Of a DNA stretch of 64,000 nt, positions 45,111-53,666 are shown one piece after another. The stretch spans positions 186,001-250,000 of the forward strand of contig CAZRRJ010000004.1 of the NCBI GenBank assembly GCA_964602515.1, read 5' to 3'. The notes beneath the pieces were generated by a model that ran no database searches, had not been told where the DNA came from, and saw only the letters and a list, made by a program, of their open reading frames with translations. Source of the stretch: Carboxylicivirga sp964602515 (GTDB lineage: Bacteria; Bacteroidota; Bacteroidia; Bacteroidales; Marinilabiliaceae). Each line of letters begins with the position of its first letter. The stretch's first letter is position 1. Made by a program: the position numbers and the translations under genes.

Positions 45111-47198
45111 ATGAAACAACTCGCTTTATTAGCAGCAGTTATTTTAATTCTTGGAGCCTGCACATCTCCTAAAACTCCAAAAAATGAAAAAACATTCACC
45201 AACCGCAATATTAAGGTTGATAGTGAGATTATGACCCCCGAAGTACTTTGGTCCTTTGGTCGTATTGGAAGCGTTGCCGTTTCTCCTGATGGAAAAACCG
45301 TAGCATTTACCGTTTCTTACACTAAAATTGATGAGAACAAATCCTACTCCGACATTTACACCATGCCGGTTGATGGTGGCGACTACAAGCAAATTACCCA
45401 TACCAAAGCCGGTGAGTTTGAGGTAAAATGGCGTCCTGATGGTGCTAAAATTACTTACCTGACAGCTCAATCAGGTGATGTACAACTTTGGGAAATGAAT
45501 CCTGATGGTACACAAAACCAACAGGTAACAAAGATAAAAGGAGGTATAGAAGGTTATAAATATTCGCCCGCAATGGATAAACTGGCCTTTGCCAAAAGCG
45601 TAAAACTGGATAAAACGGTTAAGGACATATATCCTGACCTTAAACATGCCAATGCTCGTATTGAAGATGATTTGATGTATCGCCACTGGGACGACTGGGC
45701 GGACTATACCTACTCGCATATATTTACTATTGACTATGCCAATGGCGCTACAGTGGGTAAAGCAACGGATATAATGAAAGGCGAACGCTTTCATGCACCT
45801 TTAAAGCCTTTTGGCGGTATGGAACAAGTAGCATTTACACCTGATGGCAAAAGCCTGGCTTATACCTGTAAGAAAAAAGTGGGTAAAGAAGCGGCTTTCT
45901 CAACCAACAGTGATATTTACCTGTATTCTTTAGAAAATGGTTCTACCGAGAACCTGACTGAAGGCATGATGGGTTATGATATGAATCCTGTATACTCGCC
46001 TGATGGTAAATATATGGCCTGGGAAAGTATGGAGCGCGATGGTTACGAGGCTGACCAAATACGTTTATTTATTATGGATCTGGCTACTAAAGCCCAAAAA
46101 GATTATACAGCTAACTTCGACCAAAATGTACATGGTATTGAGTGGACTGCCGATGCACAACACATTTACTTTACCAGCGAAGATAAAGGATCAAAAGAGA
46201 TTTTCCGCTTTGATATGGCCGATGAAAGTATATCGCAAATTACGGATGGTATACACAACTACAATTCTGTTGCGGTGGCAGGCAATAGCCTTATTGCTAC
46301 GCAAACCTCAATGAAACACCCTACTGAGATTATTCGTGTAAACCCTGAAAATGGTGAAGGCACAGATATATCTAAAGTTAATGCGCCTTTACTGGGTCAG
46401 CTAAAAATGGGTGATGTTGAAAAGCGCTGGATTAAAACAACTGATAACAAGGATATGCTGGTATGGGTTATTTACCCACCCAACTTCGATAAGAACAAAA
46501 AATACCCTGCTCTATTGTATTGTGGTGGTGGCCCGCAAAGTATGGTCAGCCAGTTCTGGAGCCTACGCTGGAATTTCCAGATGATGGCAGCTAACGACTA
46601 TATTGTGGTAGCACCTAATCGCCGTGGACTGCCGGGCTTTGGCCAGGAGTGGAACGAGCAGATTAGTGGCGACTATGGCGGACAGAATATGAAGGATTAC
46701 CTGTCGGCCATTGATGCTGTTGCCAAAGAGCCTTTTATTGATAACGACAAACTGGGTGCTATTGGTGCCAGCTATGGCGGTTACTCCGTATTCTGGTTAG
46801 CCGGTAACCATAAGAAACGCTTTAATGCCTTTATATCGCATTGCGGTATTTTTAATTTTGAGCAGATGTACAGTACTACCGAGGAAATGTTCTTTGTGGA
46901 CTGGGATTACAAAGGCAACTACTGGGATAAAAGCAATAAAACAGCTATGCGCAGCTTTGCCAACTCTCCACATAACTTTGTAAAAAACTGGGATACACCA
47001 ATGCTGGTTATTCATGGTGCCAAAGATTTCCGTATTCCGTACACACAGGGTATGGGCGCTTATAACGTTGCTAAAATGCGTGGCATACCAGCCCGCTTCT
47101 TATACTTCCCCGAAGAAAACCACTGGGTACTATCGTGCCACAATGGTATACTTTGGCAAAGAGAATTTGCACGTTGGTTAGATACGTATTTGAAGTAG
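45111..47198 (+). CDS. S9 family peptidase lipoprotein (acylaminoacyl/DPP-5 type)
   Basis: 695 residues. Lipobox ILGAC at the N-terminus, so anchored to the membrane. Propeller domain about 45-420 with PD40-like repeats (VAVSPDGKTVAFTV; YSPDGKYMAWES). Hydrolase domain from about 435: nucleophile Ser554 in GASYGGY, Asp639 in HGAKDFRIP, His671 in EENHWVL, complete triad. It resembles DPP-5/acylaminoacyl peptidases, which with DPP-4-type enzymes (the first S9 gene here) release dipeptides from peptides in asaccharolytic Bacteroidota. Followed by a strong hairpin. Confidence 0.93.
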   Translation: MKQLALLAAVILILGACTSPKTPKNEKTFTNRNIKVDSEIMTPEVLWSFGRIGSVAVSPDGKTVAFTVSYTKIDENKSYSDIYTMPVDGGDYKQITHTKAGEFEVKWRPDGAKITYLTAQSGDVQLWEMNPDGTQNQQVTKIKGGIEGYKYSPAMDKLAFAKSVKLDKTVKDIYPDLKHANARIEDDLMYRHWDDWADYTYSHIFTIDYANGATVGKATDIMKGERFHAPLKPFGGMEQVAFTPDGKSLAYTCKKKVGKEAAFSTNSDIYLYSLENGSTENLTEGMMGYDMNPVYSPDGKYMAWESMERDGYEADQIRLFIMDLATKAQKDYTANFDQNVHGIEWTADAQHIYFTSEDKGSKEIFRFDMADESISQITDGIHNYNSVAVAGNSLIATQTSMKHPTEIIRVNPENGEGTDISKVNAPLLGQLKMGDVEKRWIKTTDNKDMLVWVIYPPNFDKNKKYPALLYCGGGPQSMVSQFWSLRWNFQMMAANDYIVVAPNRRGLPGFGQEWNEQISGDYGGQNMKDYLSAIDAVAKEPFIDNDKLGAIGASYGGYSVFWLAGNHKKRFNAFISHCGIFNFEQMYSTTEEMFFVDWDYKGNYWDKSNKTAMRSFANSPHNFVKNWDTPMLVIHGAKDFRIPYTQGMGAYNVAKMRGIPARFLYFPEENHWVLSCHNGILWQREFARWLDTYLK

Positions 47199-47225
47199 AA
47201 ATCAGAATAAAAGTGGTGTAGAATA

Positions 47226-47277
47226 TATAGCCACAAATGCACGAATGGATTTTTTTATTTGTGTATTTGTGGCTATA
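47226..47277. terminator. Bidirectional terminator hairpin
   Basis: TATAGCCACAAAT(G)CAC pairs with GTG(T)ATTTGTGGCTATA, between the S9 peptidase and the convergent McrC-like gene. T-runs on both sides of the stem loop. Confidence 0.8.
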
Positions 47278-47296
47278 ATTATATAAATGAAGTACG

Positions 47297-49585
47297 CTAT
47301 TTGTTTATTTTTACCCGCATTAATTCCGACAGAGATACCCTAAACGGGATTCCTGCAAGTTTGTATGGATTCTTTTCCACCAATTCAAGCTTTTTATATG
47401 CATCTAATTTTTTGTATTCCCAACCCGAGGTACCAATTTCATTCGTTGCAGTCTTTTCAATATCAATTATTAAATACTCTTGTTCTCCCGGCTCCGGATA
47501 GTTCATTGCTTTCAGCTTATCCCTGCTAAATACCCTCGGCCCTTTGCTTAATATTTTATGCACAGAGGCGGGCTTTCCTTTATGTCTGAGTAATAAATAT
47601 CTGGCTTTAACTGTTTTTTCATCTAAAACAAGAGAACCAGTGCTGTCATTCATTCTGAAATTATAAATACCATTTTTCATATACCAGTTAAAATGCTTAT
47701 CTGATTTGCAGTAACCAACAATAACATAAGTATAATCAGGAATCAGATTTCTGTTTTCGCCATATGTTTCCGGTAGCAACTCATTTACTTCATCTCCTTT
47801 TTGAGGCTTATTCTTATATATATCAAAAGTTCTGTACGCTATTTTCTCCCTTTGGGAATCTCTGTTTACAAAATGCCCGATAACTTCCAGAATAAAATCT
47901 TTCAGCTCACCAATCCCATCATCTCCTTTCGACGGCCGGACAGGAAAGGCACCTAATCCGGGTACTACTTCATGAAAGCCCTTTTTCCTGACTGAAGTAT
48001 TTCCGGGATAAAGAACATATGCACCTCCGGTACGGCGAATGGCATCTTTATAAGCATGCATTTTCAATAAATCCGCATTTTTGTAAATCCCTTTTCTGTT
48101 TTCTTCTTTTTCTAAGCTAACATCATCACCTGATTCGATGTTAAGCGCATCGGTCAGATTTGTTATTTTATACTTGGCATCAAAATGAATATGAACAATA
48201 AGTTCCTGCTTCTCTGCTTTGTATTCCGAAATACCAAACGGCCAGAAAGACAGGGTATAATCCGGGCACATAGTTGTTGTCCAACTGCCTGATTGTGGGT
48301 AATCTTTTTTACCACTGAACGAACGGTTATAATTAAAACAAACATTCAGCTTTCGCACCCCGCTATTGAAAACACCTCTTAATGCCGTATGAGTACCTTG
48401 TTTTAGCTGAAGATTAAGGCCATCTGAAGTTTCTTTTATCAGTTCTGATAATTCTTTCGGTTCAATTTCAAAGATTGATTTAAATAAATCCAGTAACTTA
48501 AAAAACAACCAGTACTCGTAAAGTGTTGCTATATCCTTCTTCCCTCCTTTGTAAACATCATCACCTCCCCGCCAAACCAATTTTGCAGCAAGATCAAACA
48601 TAAGCCAGACACGTAATATTTCACGATACCCCTCCTTACGCTGTAACACCGGGCTGTTTAGTCTTAATGTTTCCGGATTTGAAATTTCTTTAAAAACAGA
48701 ATGATGCAAATGCGATTCCAACTCTTTTTCCAGCAAATCCGATTCCTTTTCTAAACGGGAACCATGCTTTGCTTTTTTATTAATATCTGAACAAAACTTA
48801 AAAAAGGTTTCAAGTGCAAATTTTACAAATCGGTTTTCAGGAGTATCCACCGTATCGGTTTTCCTAAGCGATGTTACCTTACCGGGCAAACTGTTTAAAC
48901 CATAGTTTTGTAAATAATGTTCATCAAATAAGCAGGTGCGGTTACTACCCGTAATAAGTTGTTTAATATTAGCGTTTTTAAACCGTCTGATCTTTCTGAT
49001 ATCCTTTTGCTCTGTTGTTTCTTTCCATTGTGTTACTGGTGAAGACACAATACGATGTACTGACTCTGAAAACTCATCGGTTGAAACGATTGATTTTATA
49101 AATGCAAATTTCTGATAAAGCGCTTGATTGTCCTTTTCAAAATCGGTCTCAAAATTATGCGAAACAGGTGAATTAGCCTGCATAAGCAAGTCTGTACACC
49201 GCTCCGTTATAAACTCAACCATACTGCGGTAATCTTCACGACTACCTACTTTAATAGATCTGACTTCAAGCACAACCTTACCCTTTTCTGTTTCGCCTTT
49301 GAATACAGGTAGCTCTAAAGTTCCAACGTATATATTTGGCGAAATGGTACCACGGTGTTGTTTACGGATATGCGGTCGAACAATCTGATCTTTTGCCAGC
49401 CTGTATGCATCGTTACTAAATTCATAATCATATGAAAAACCTTCCATCAGCTGATATTCAGCCTCCCCCATTTCCAATGCATCAGGTAAAACGCATAATG
49501 TCTTATCTGCTTTAACATCAATGGTAAGCTGTAAGCTCTCTTCAATATGATCAAGGCTGATATCTACAGACTGTTTATATTCCAT
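47297..49585 (-). CDS. McrC-like DUF2357 / PD-(D/E)XK nuclease subunit
   Basis: 762 residues from the ATG at 49585, which follows the McrB-like stop (TAG at 49589-49587) with one base between, so translation is coupled; a start at 49615 would overlap the upstream gene by 29 bp. The N-terminal half is the DUF2357 module (SVDISLDHIEESLQLTIDVK ...), the C-terminal half a PD-(D/E)XK nuclease with HFDAKYKI (Asp469, Lys471). This is the nuclease partner of McrB-type GTPase/ATPases in type IV restriction-like systems that cut modified DNA. Modified-base specificity cannot be read here. Confidence 0.85.
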   Translation of the reverse strand: MEYKQSVDISLDHIEESLQLTIDVKADKTLCVLPDALEMGEAEYQLMEGFSYDYEFSNDAYRLAKDQIVRPHIRKQHRGTISPNIYVGTLELPVFKGETEKGKVVLEVRSIKVGSREDYRSMVEFITERCTDLLMQANSPVSHNFETDFEKDNQALYQKFAFIKSIVSTDEFSESVHRIVSSPVTQWKETTEQKDIRKIRRFKNANIKQLITGSNRTCLFDEHYLQNYGLNSLPGKVTSLRKTDTVDTPENRFVKFALETFFKFCSDINKKAKHGSRLEKESDLLEKELESHLHHSVFKEISNPETLRLNSPVLQRKEGYREILRVWLMFDLAAKLVWRGGDDVYKGGKKDIATLYEYWLFFKLLDLFKSIFEIEPKELSELIKETSDGLNLQLKQGTHTALRGVFNSGVRKLNVCFNYNRSFSGKKDYPQSGSWTTTMCPDYTLSFWPFGISEYKAEKQELIVHIHFDAKYKITNLTDALNIESGDDVSLEKEENRKGIYKNADLLKMHAYKDAIRRTGGAYVLYPGNTSVRKKGFHEVVPGLGAFPVRPSKGDDGIGELKDFILEVIGHFVNRDSQREKIAYRTFDIYKNKPQKGDEVNELLPETYGENRNLIPDYTYVIVGYCKSDKHFNWYMKNGIYNFRMNDSTGSLVLDEKTVKARYLLLRHKGKPASVHKILSKGPRVFSRDKLKAMNYPEPGEQEYLIIDIEKTATNEIGTSGWEYKKLDAYKKLELVEKNPYKLAGIPFRVSLSELMRVKINK

Positions 49586-49586
49586 A

Positions 49587-51866
49587 CTAAGCTTCTGCGT
49601 AACTGGCAAAACCATTTTCTATAGCACCATTATACATACGGGTAATTTTTTCAAGCGATATGGGATAAAGAACGCCATCGGTGTTAAAATCAAAACCTTC
49701 TTTTGTTAAAACATCTTTTTCTATGTTTTTAATTTTTGCTTTATCAACACAAAAATCACCTAAAGTAATTAGTACAGGGCAAAGTTTACGACGAGAACCA
49801 TGAAGCTTTGGAAGGAGCTTCTGCATTATAGCAATATCAAGCTTTTCATCAGTACTTAATTCTGCGTCAATTATATTTAGTTGATTAATCAAACGAATTA
49901 TCTCATATGCACTACGGTAACCAAACTCAGCACCTGTTTTTTTTAGTTGCTCAAAAAAGCCAACCAATGTTTTATGTATTTCGGTTAAATCCTTTTGTTC
50001 TTCAAACACTTTGTTTTCCGCCATACCAAGAAAACTCTGTGCCATAGATGCGCCCTTAGTTCTCAGCTTATCCATATCAACTTCTTTCTGATTTTCAAAG
50101 AAGTTCTCAATTTCATTCTTTGAAACTCTGAATTCAATAGCATTGGCACGATCCAGAACCTTAGGGCTAAACATATAGGTCGTTTCATCAATATTTACTG
50201 TACCAATAATAAACAGGTTTGACGGCAATGCAAGCTTTGACGGAACACCATTATTTACTGTTCCTTCTGCAAAAAGCGAAATCTCACCATTGGATTCCAT
50301 TACACTTAAAAAATCTGCAAAGTAACGCTCCACATGGCTCAGATTCATTTCATCCAGAATAAGAAAATGAGGTAACTCCGGATAATTATTGGCGTTAATA
50401 ATAACATCAAGTGCCCTGTTATCAGGCTTTATATATTCATCCGGTTTTAATGCGTTGGGATAACCCAGTAATGGTTCCCGGTTTGTCCAGTCTGCACCAA
50501 CAGGTACAATACAATACTGACTATCATCCTGACAAATCCATTGTGCAAAAGCCTGCGCTAATTTGGTTTTACCAGAACCGGAAAGACCAGATAAAATTAC
50601 AAAAGGTTTGGTGATTAAGGATGAAATAAATCGGGTTATAAAATCCTTACGGAATAATAATCCTGAATCGCCTAAGCTAGAATCAAATTCTACTTTATTA
50701 AATAGCTTAGGTTCCAATTCATTTTTCTTTTGCACCTCAATACCCATATAATAATCTATTAATTGGTTTAAATCATTATCCAATTTATCGTCCTCTGGTA
50801 AGTCTTCTATATTATATGCCTTGTATACATATGAACAACCATACCTATGAGGTTCTCCAAGTCCCTTTTCTTGAAAATATTCAGAAATTGCAATTGGACT
50901 TTTTACTTGCCAGTTTTTTTGCGGAACATTTGTTTCACTTATTCCATATGCAAGAATTAGTAAATTTAATTCTCTATAAAAAAGATAAACTGGGTATATC
51001 CCATTGCTTGTCGTAAAGGGTTCTTTTAGAAACGATATCCATGGTACATGCGCCAAGCCACCTTGACCAAAACTGACTTTTACATTAAGTCCTCTATAAA
51101 ACGATGAATAATGCTTTGTCTTTTGACTGTTGGTTTTTGCTTGTTCTATAAAGACTTTTAACTGGCTTGAATACGTTTCACCAGTATTAACCTCTTCCAT
51201 TTTAACTTTAGAGGTATTCCATTCCCATGCATTATATGAAAGCTCATAAAAAGGAACTTTAGATTTTTCTTGTATTTGATTTAATAAGCTTTGGTAATCT
51301 GAAAAGCTATTGAACTTTGGCGAAATTCCCAATACTTTTTCTATATACGGTTTGGTTGGCTTATTAATTGGGAGATACTTGTCCGGATTAATATAAAATA
51401 AAACTTCTGTGAGTTTAGTTTTTCCAACACTATGTATTTTTAACACATCATTAAATGCATCATCAGATATTGTATTTGAAAGGGCCTTATAAAAGAAATC
51501 CCATAATCGAGATATTTCATTACTTTTTCTATCATATTTATAAGGGAAAAGCCACACTTTTTGTGCCTGAGCAGATGGGAGCCCTCTCTCATCCTGAGGA
51601 ATATAAATATTAAGTTGTTTAGCTATTTTTTGCAATAGCTCAAGTCTTTTCCGCTCACCATACTTATATATATAACAGAAAAAAGTAAATGGATCCAATT
51701 CATCTAGTTCTACACCTTGACCATTAGGTTCTGATTTATCATTAAAAGGTTGTATACCGACCGATTTTAAAAGGTTAATTAATGTCGATTGAGACGTTTC
51801 TTGTGTTTTTAAGTATTCTACTAGTTCTTGATGGGTTTTAACCCATGTAAACTTTGCACTGTCCAT
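49587..51866 (-). CDS. McrB-like AAA+ NTPase with MrcB-type N-terminal domain
   Basis: 759 residues. Residues about 1-230 have no family I recognise; about 235-390 match the MrcB-like N-terminal domain (DUF3578; FYRGLNVKVSFGQGGLAHVP). The AAA+ motor at about 415-700 carries Walker A LSGLSGSGKTK (Lys433), Walker B FLILDEMNLSHVERYF, and the McrB signature region GTVNIDETTYMFSPKVLDRA. It should form a hexamer that drives the McrC-like nuclease. It is the first gene of the pair, with about 1.5 kb of gene-free DNA upstream; its promoter was not located. Confidence 0.88.
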   Translation of the reverse strand: MDSAKFTWVKTHQELVEYLKTQETSQSTLINLLKSVGIQPFNDKSEPNGQGVELDELDPFTFFCYIYKYGERKRLELLQKIAKQLNIYIPQDERGLPSAQAQKVWLFPYKYDRKSNEISRLWDFFYKALSNTISDDAFNDVLKIHSVGKTKLTEVLFYINPDKYLPINKPTKPYIEKVLGISPKFNSFSDYQSLLNQIQEKSKVPFYELSYNAWEWNTSKVKMEEVNTGETYSSQLKVFIEQAKTNSQKTKHYSSFYRGLNVKVSFGQGGLAHVPWISFLKEPFTTSNGIYPVYLFYRELNLLILAYGISETNVPQKNWQVKSPIAISEYFQEKGLGEPHRYGCSYVYKAYNIEDLPEDDKLDNDLNQLIDYYMGIEVQKKNELEPKLFNKVEFDSSLGDSGLLFRKDFITRFISSLITKPFVILSGLSGSGKTKLAQAFAQWICQDDSQYCIVPVGADWTNREPLLGYPNALKPDEYIKPDNRALDVIINANNYPELPHFLILDEMNLSHVERYFADFLSVMESNGEISLFAEGTVNNGVPSKLALPSNLFIIGTVNIDETTYMFSPKVLDRANAIEFRVSKNEIENFFENQKEVDMDKLRTKGASMAQSFLGMAENKVFEEQKDLTEIHKTLVGFFEQLKKTGAEFGYRSAYEIIRLINQLNIIDAELSTDEKLDIAIMQKLLPKLHGSRRKLCPVLITLGDFCVDKAKIKNIEKDVLTKEGFDFNTDGVLYPISLEKITRMYNGAIENGFASYAEA

Positions 51867-53409
51867 ATAATTTAAATCGTTTTTGTTGACATTACCAGCT
51901 CTCTAAGTATTTACAATTATAGTGACCCCGTTAAAAAGTTATAGTAGTTATTATCAGTTATACATACTGGCATTTACCATATTACATCCCCTCTTCAACT
52001 TATCAGATTTGCATTATTTCTCTCTTCACATGCTATTTTTGGGGAAATACATTTTTCAGCCATCCAAAATAATCATTTTGATTGACTATCCCATTTATAT
52101 TTTTTATTTAATGGTATTTTATCTCTCATTTAGCTTATAATTTTGACCTCAATTAGCAGGGGTAGGTAAATTTGATTGACATGATTTAATTATAAGGTAA
52201 TAAGCTAAAATCAACAATACTATAAAACTACTAAATTTAGTAATGCTTTAATGACAAAACCTTATTTACCGGAATAACATTAATAGTAAGAATAATAAAA
52301 AGCGATCAACCTTATTATCCTAATTTAACAAGTGTCTGCCTGTCTTCGACGAGTTACTTTTTCACGAGGTCAATTATAGCGAAGCGACAATCGTGAACAC
52401 CTATAAAAATCTAAGCTATGGTGAACAAAAACTAACACCCCCCAGCCTTCAATTGATTGACAAGTTATTCTAAGTCATTATCATTTTAAACGCCAATCAA
52501 AATTGACTGGGCATAGGTGCACATATTATGTACTGAGTTGTCAAAGGCGATTGACTTAATCGATATTAAATCAAATTATTCACTCTTATGCTAATGATAA
52601 GAACAAACTAAGCCAATTAATGAAGAGCTATTCCACAACAATTACGAAGCACCGTATAAACCCATTAAGAAACACCATTGTTTCTACCCTAATCAAAACA
52701 GGGTTTCGAACGACTGAAAACCAGCGATAGGGGTGGTTATTACAAAAGTGCAGGGCGATAGCCCATGCATGGCGCAATAAAGCCATCTCCGCTGCACCGC
52801 AATCGTCTTTTTCAGTTGGCTTTTGCATGTTCTATAAAGAAAGTGCCACGCCCTGGATTACAATGTCATTAAGCAAAGCAAATATACCCCATAAAACATC
52901 CTTAACTTAATGACAATACTACGGCATTAGGGTTAATAAATTATTAATGTTTTACTTTAAAATGCCCCGGAAACGTCTCATGTTGATAAAAACTTACATA
53001 ATGTATTGGTACCACTCCTATGGAGCCGCATGTCTTTATTTGCTACACCATTTCTATAAACAGGCGATAACTACGGAACCAGGCCTTTCAAGCAAGAATG
53101 AAATTCTGCAAGGCAAAATACCTGATAGGCGGGTTGGTCAGGCCTGTTGAAATACTTATTAAGCCAGTTGACGGGGTAAGCAAGCCAATGGACGGGTGAA
53201 GCTGTCAGTTGAAATAAAAAAGTGCCCCGGTTGGCAGGTGTGTCAGGCTTGTGAACGGGTAGGGTAAGCCAGTTGAGATGCTTATTTAGCCAAATGGTGG
53301 GGTAAGCAAGCCGATGGGTTAGTAAGACAAGCCTGGGGGTCAATAAAATAAAGGCTTTGCTGTTTTAAACGATAGAATACTGAGATTGAAATAATATATC
53401 AGTATAAAA
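51867..53409. other. Gene-free region upstream of the McrBC-like pair
   Basis: About 1.5 kb. The left part is A+T-rich with four copies of GATTGAC on one strand (52080, 52174, 52455, 52549). The middle (about 52620-52860) and right part (52940-53345) are G+C-richer than the surroundings; the minus-strand frame 52628-52828 covers the former and 53071-53343 the latter (with repeat-like WLNK and LAYP words), but neither looks like a real gene. TCACGA at 52361 pairs with TCGTGA about 30 nt further. No transposase, integrase or tRNA is seen. Confidence 0.55.
53146..53326. repeat. Imperfect direct repeat, two copies 126 bp apart
   Basis: Copy 1 at 53146-53201 and copy 2 at 53272-53326 share about 55 bp with roughly three quarters identity; best-kept words are GGGGTAAGCAAGCC, TACTTATTAAGCC versus TGCTTATTTAGCC, and AAGCCAGTTGA just before and inside the units. 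G-rich, non-coding. Confidence 0.75.
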
Positions 53410-53559
53410 AAGGGTGTCCTAAAAGCAGAGTCCTTTGTCTTCAACAACTTTTCACCCTTAAATCCCTATAGGGAAGTTATTGAAATTCAGTCCCCCTTCA
53501 GAGCCGGAGTAATACTGAATTTTGACAAAGAATTAAATCTTTATTTTTCGGACACCCTC
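53410..53559 (+). repeat. MITE-like element, copy 3
   Basis: 150 bp, AAGGGTGTCCTAAAAGCAGA to TTTTTCGGACACCCTCT. Same nested stems as copy 2 (TTTGTCTTCAACAACTTTTC ... AAGTTATTG; AAATTCAGTCCCCC ... ACTGAATTT). Same orientation as copy 1. It lies about 107 bp upstream of the hybrid kinase gene, so its own transcription effect on that gene is possible. Confidence 0.88.
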
Positions 53560-53666
53560 TTTTTTTTGTTTGTTGCAGGTATTTGAATATTAATCAAATT
53601 AAGTTAATTTTATTGAAGACGAAGTAAAAACGATGATTTCTAACCCAAAGTCAGACCTAATACAGC

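Noticed and set aside
51922..52140. Plus-strand hydrophobic frame of 72 codons upstream of the McrB-like gene
   Set aside because: Tyr/Leu/Phe-rich chance frame in A+T-rich DNA without promoter or termination signal.
52628..52828. Minus-strand frame of 66 codons in the G+C-richer block
   Set aside because: Short, no start context, no domain; kept as part of the unexplained region rather than a gene.
53071..53343. Minus-strand frame with repeat words (WLNK, LAYP)
   Set aside because: The repetition reflects the non-coding direct repeat; composition is not that of a real protein.
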